The notes beneath the pieces were generated by a model. It did not search any database. It was given only the letters and a program-made list of their open reading frames with translations, and was not told the origin of the DNA. Source: CAZMVY01 sp964653435 (GTDB lineage: Bacteria > Planctomycetota > Phycisphaerae > UBA1845 > PWPN01). From it: a stretch of DNA of 64,000 bases. A program made the translations under genes and the position numbers. This document shows, piece by piece, positions 62,801 through 64,000 of the stretch; within the stretch, counting starts at the first letter, position 1, and the number at the start of each line of letters is the position of its first letter. Location of the stretch: contig CAZZFA010000009.1 of assembly GCA_964653435.1 (NCBI GenBank), positions 18,151-82,150 of the forward strand. The letters are read 5' to 3'.

Positions 62801-64000
62801 CTACGCCCGTCTGGCCAGGCACGTCCGGATGCGTTCCAGCCATGCCTCGTTCGGCAGGGCATAGGGCCGGAACTTCTCCGTGGTGCCCTGCTCCTCACTG
62901 TAGGCCAGGGCACGGTTCGGGCCCAGTTTGTTGGCCAGCGGCGAGTCGATCAGGTTGCTTGAATCCGACGCGCTCATCTGAAAAAGGATGCGGTTGTCGA
63001 ACTCGCGGACGCTGCCGCGATCGAGCGTGCGCTCGACGGTGGCGAGGGTGTCGGCCCAGGCGATCACGTGGATGCCGAGCGGCGGCCCTTCGCGGAGCAG
63101 GTCCGCGAAGATCCTGTCGGGGCCGGGCCCGGCGTCCTCCGCGCCTGTCGAAAAGCTGAACGTGTCCTCCTGGCGACGCAGGACGCGGTATCGCTGCAGT
63201 CCGTAGACGAGGACGCAGATCGCGGGGGCCTGTGTATCCGGGCTTGCCTGTCGGCGCTTGAGCTCCTCGGCCAGCTCCGTCATAGCCTCACTGACGGCCC
63301 GGTACTCCACCCGTCGCGTCGCGTGCGGCAGGGCGGCCGTGAGGCGGGCAAAGACGGCGGCCAGCGGCGAGTCCGCCGGGCTGCCGTCGAACACGCGGAA
63401 CGAGGCGGCATCCGGCCGCTGCTGTGCGGCGAACGAGACCATCACCGCCGCCATGATCGCCAGGGCCGCGTCGTCCTGCTGGCCGACGAGCAGCATGTTC
63501 GCGCCGCTCTGCCGGCGCAAGACGATGTGCGTCGGATCTTTGATGGCTACCGGCTCGCCGAGCCAGACGCGGGTGGCGGCAGCGGCCGGGGGCCAGTCAG
63601 GCGCGTCGAGCAGTCTGGCAAGCAGGGCGTTCTTGGTAATGTCCGCCGGCACATTGCCCTCGAAGACGACGGCGGGCGGACGGGCGGGCACGGCCGTGGC
63701 CGGCGGCACGGCCCGGGGCGGCTGTGCCGAATCGGCCGCGTAGCGCGCGCGGATCCGGGCGAGGTACGCATCGCGCTGCTCATCGGGCAGCCAGGCGACC
63801 TGGAACGGGCTGTTGCCCTCGACGAGGCCGCCGGCGTCGTTGTAGATCGCCTCACCGGGCCGCGAGAGGAGCCGCGCCGCGGAATTGCCGTCGCCCAGGA
63901 TGATCTGCGAGTCGGCCTCGCTCGTCTGCAGGGCGATACGGACGGCCATCTGGCCGATCGTGCTGCGGGCCAGGCCGGACGTGCCGCCGATCGTCTGCGA
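62801..64000 (-). CDS. FtsK/EssC-like ATPase, C-terminal part (5' end outside window)
   Basis: 400 visible residues at the window edge; the frame stays open to the last base with family-like sequence ('GGTSGLARSTIGQMA'). Near the edge is 'ADSQIILGDGNSAARLLSRPGEAIYNDAGG', which in FtsK/SpoIIIE and EssC ATPases follows a first motor domain. A second, degenerate ATPase unit follows: 'GANMLLVGQQDDAALAIMAAV' has lost the Walker A lysine; 'ICVLVYGLQRYRVL' and 'GIHVIAWADTLATVERTL' correspond to Walker B and sensor strands. Such degenerate repeats are typical of EssC-like type VII secretion ATPases. Whether this one moves DNA or protein cannot be told from the fragment. Confidence 0.75.
   Translation of the reverse strand, partial: SQTIGGTSGLARSTIGQMAVRIALQTSEADSQIILGDGNSAARLLSRPGEAIYNDAGGLVEGNSPFQVAWLPDEQRDAYLARIRARYAADSAQPPRAVPPATAVPARPPAVVFEGNVPADITKNALLARLLDAPDWPPAAAATRVWLGEPVAIKDPTHIVLRRQSGANMLLVGQQDDAALAIMAAVMVSFAAQQRPDAASFRVFDGSPADSPLAAVFARLTAALPHATRRVEYRAVSEAMTELAEELKRRQASPDTQAPAICVLVYGLQRYRVLRRQEDTFSFSTGAEDAGPGPDRIFADLLREGPPLGIHVIAWADTLATVERTLDRGSVREFDNRILFQMSASDSSNLIDSPLANKLGPNRALAYSEEQGTTEKFRPYALPNEAWLERIRTCLARRA

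Overview
The window is a GC-rich chromosomal segment that most likely comes from a planctomycete, probably of the Phycisphaerae type. The signs are a PEP-CTERM protein (15.8 kb), a planctomycete-style dockerin-like tail with the repeated 'CFNGPN' signature (45.2 kb), a type I sulfatase, a zinc-ribbon membrane protein of a kind frequent in planctomycetes (61 kb), LpxK (so a lipid A outer membrane), and bacterial topoisomerase VI subunits. The assignment rests on gene content only. Both ends cut through genes: a PEP/pyruvate-binding protein at the left and an FtsK/EssC-like ATPase at the right.

Layout: 0-9.5 kb holds the PEP/pyruvate-binding protein, a CHASE2-adenylate cyclase, and a pheS-pheT-PKD hydrolase operon on the minus strand. 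9.5-16.7 kb has a dispersed repeat, a URO-D family protein carrying an in-frame repeat insertion, tRNA-Val with its own promoter and terminator, and four exported or surface proteins. 17-28 kb has a very large glycoside hydrolase-like protein, two tiny lipoprotein-like proteins, rsgA, fabI, a CBS protein, proS (also carrying an insertion) and a CpaE-like ATPase. 28.6-31.8 kb is top6B-top6A. 32-38.5 kb has a MEMO-family protein, lpxK with an overlapping unknown gene, a pseudopilin-like protein and glycogen phosphorylase. 38.6-45.4 kb has a hydrolase, a sulfatase, a 192-bp tandem repeat and a 1,094-residue multidomain surface protein. 45.6-54 kb has htpX-lemA, rpsA, a GNAT protein, an exported alpha/alpha-type protein, a Cys-rich DUF6485 protein, a YmdB-like phosphoesterase and xseA. 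54-56.2 kb looks like a small decayed mobile island: a DUF433 antitoxin with a frameshifted DUF5615 toxin, an IS630 remnant, a lipoprotein and the 3' part of a tRNA-Asp. 56.3-64 kb has a second URO-D family protein, two c-type cytochrome proteins, a Gfo/Idh/MocA oxidoreductase, a zinc-ribbon protein, a hydrolase and the FtsK/EssC-like end.

Housekeeping genes (pheST, proS, rpsA, fabI, lpxK, xseA, rsgA) are mixed with polysaccharide-related exported proteins (glycoside hydrolase, sulfatase, GH43-like propeller, phosphodiester glycosidase), which fits a carbohydrate-degrading lifestyle. The most unusual signals are: (i) dispersed repeats found between genes and also, in frame, inside three proteins (URO-D-like, the glycoside hydrolase and ProS); (ii) bacterial topoisomerase VI whose B subunit has an N-terminal extension carrying a sliding-clamp-like motif; (iii) a tRNA-Val with C instead of the near-invariant U33; (iv) an alpha/beta hydrolase without its nucleophile serine; (v) several -10 boxes sitting 6-9 nt before start codons, suggesting leaderless mRNAs.
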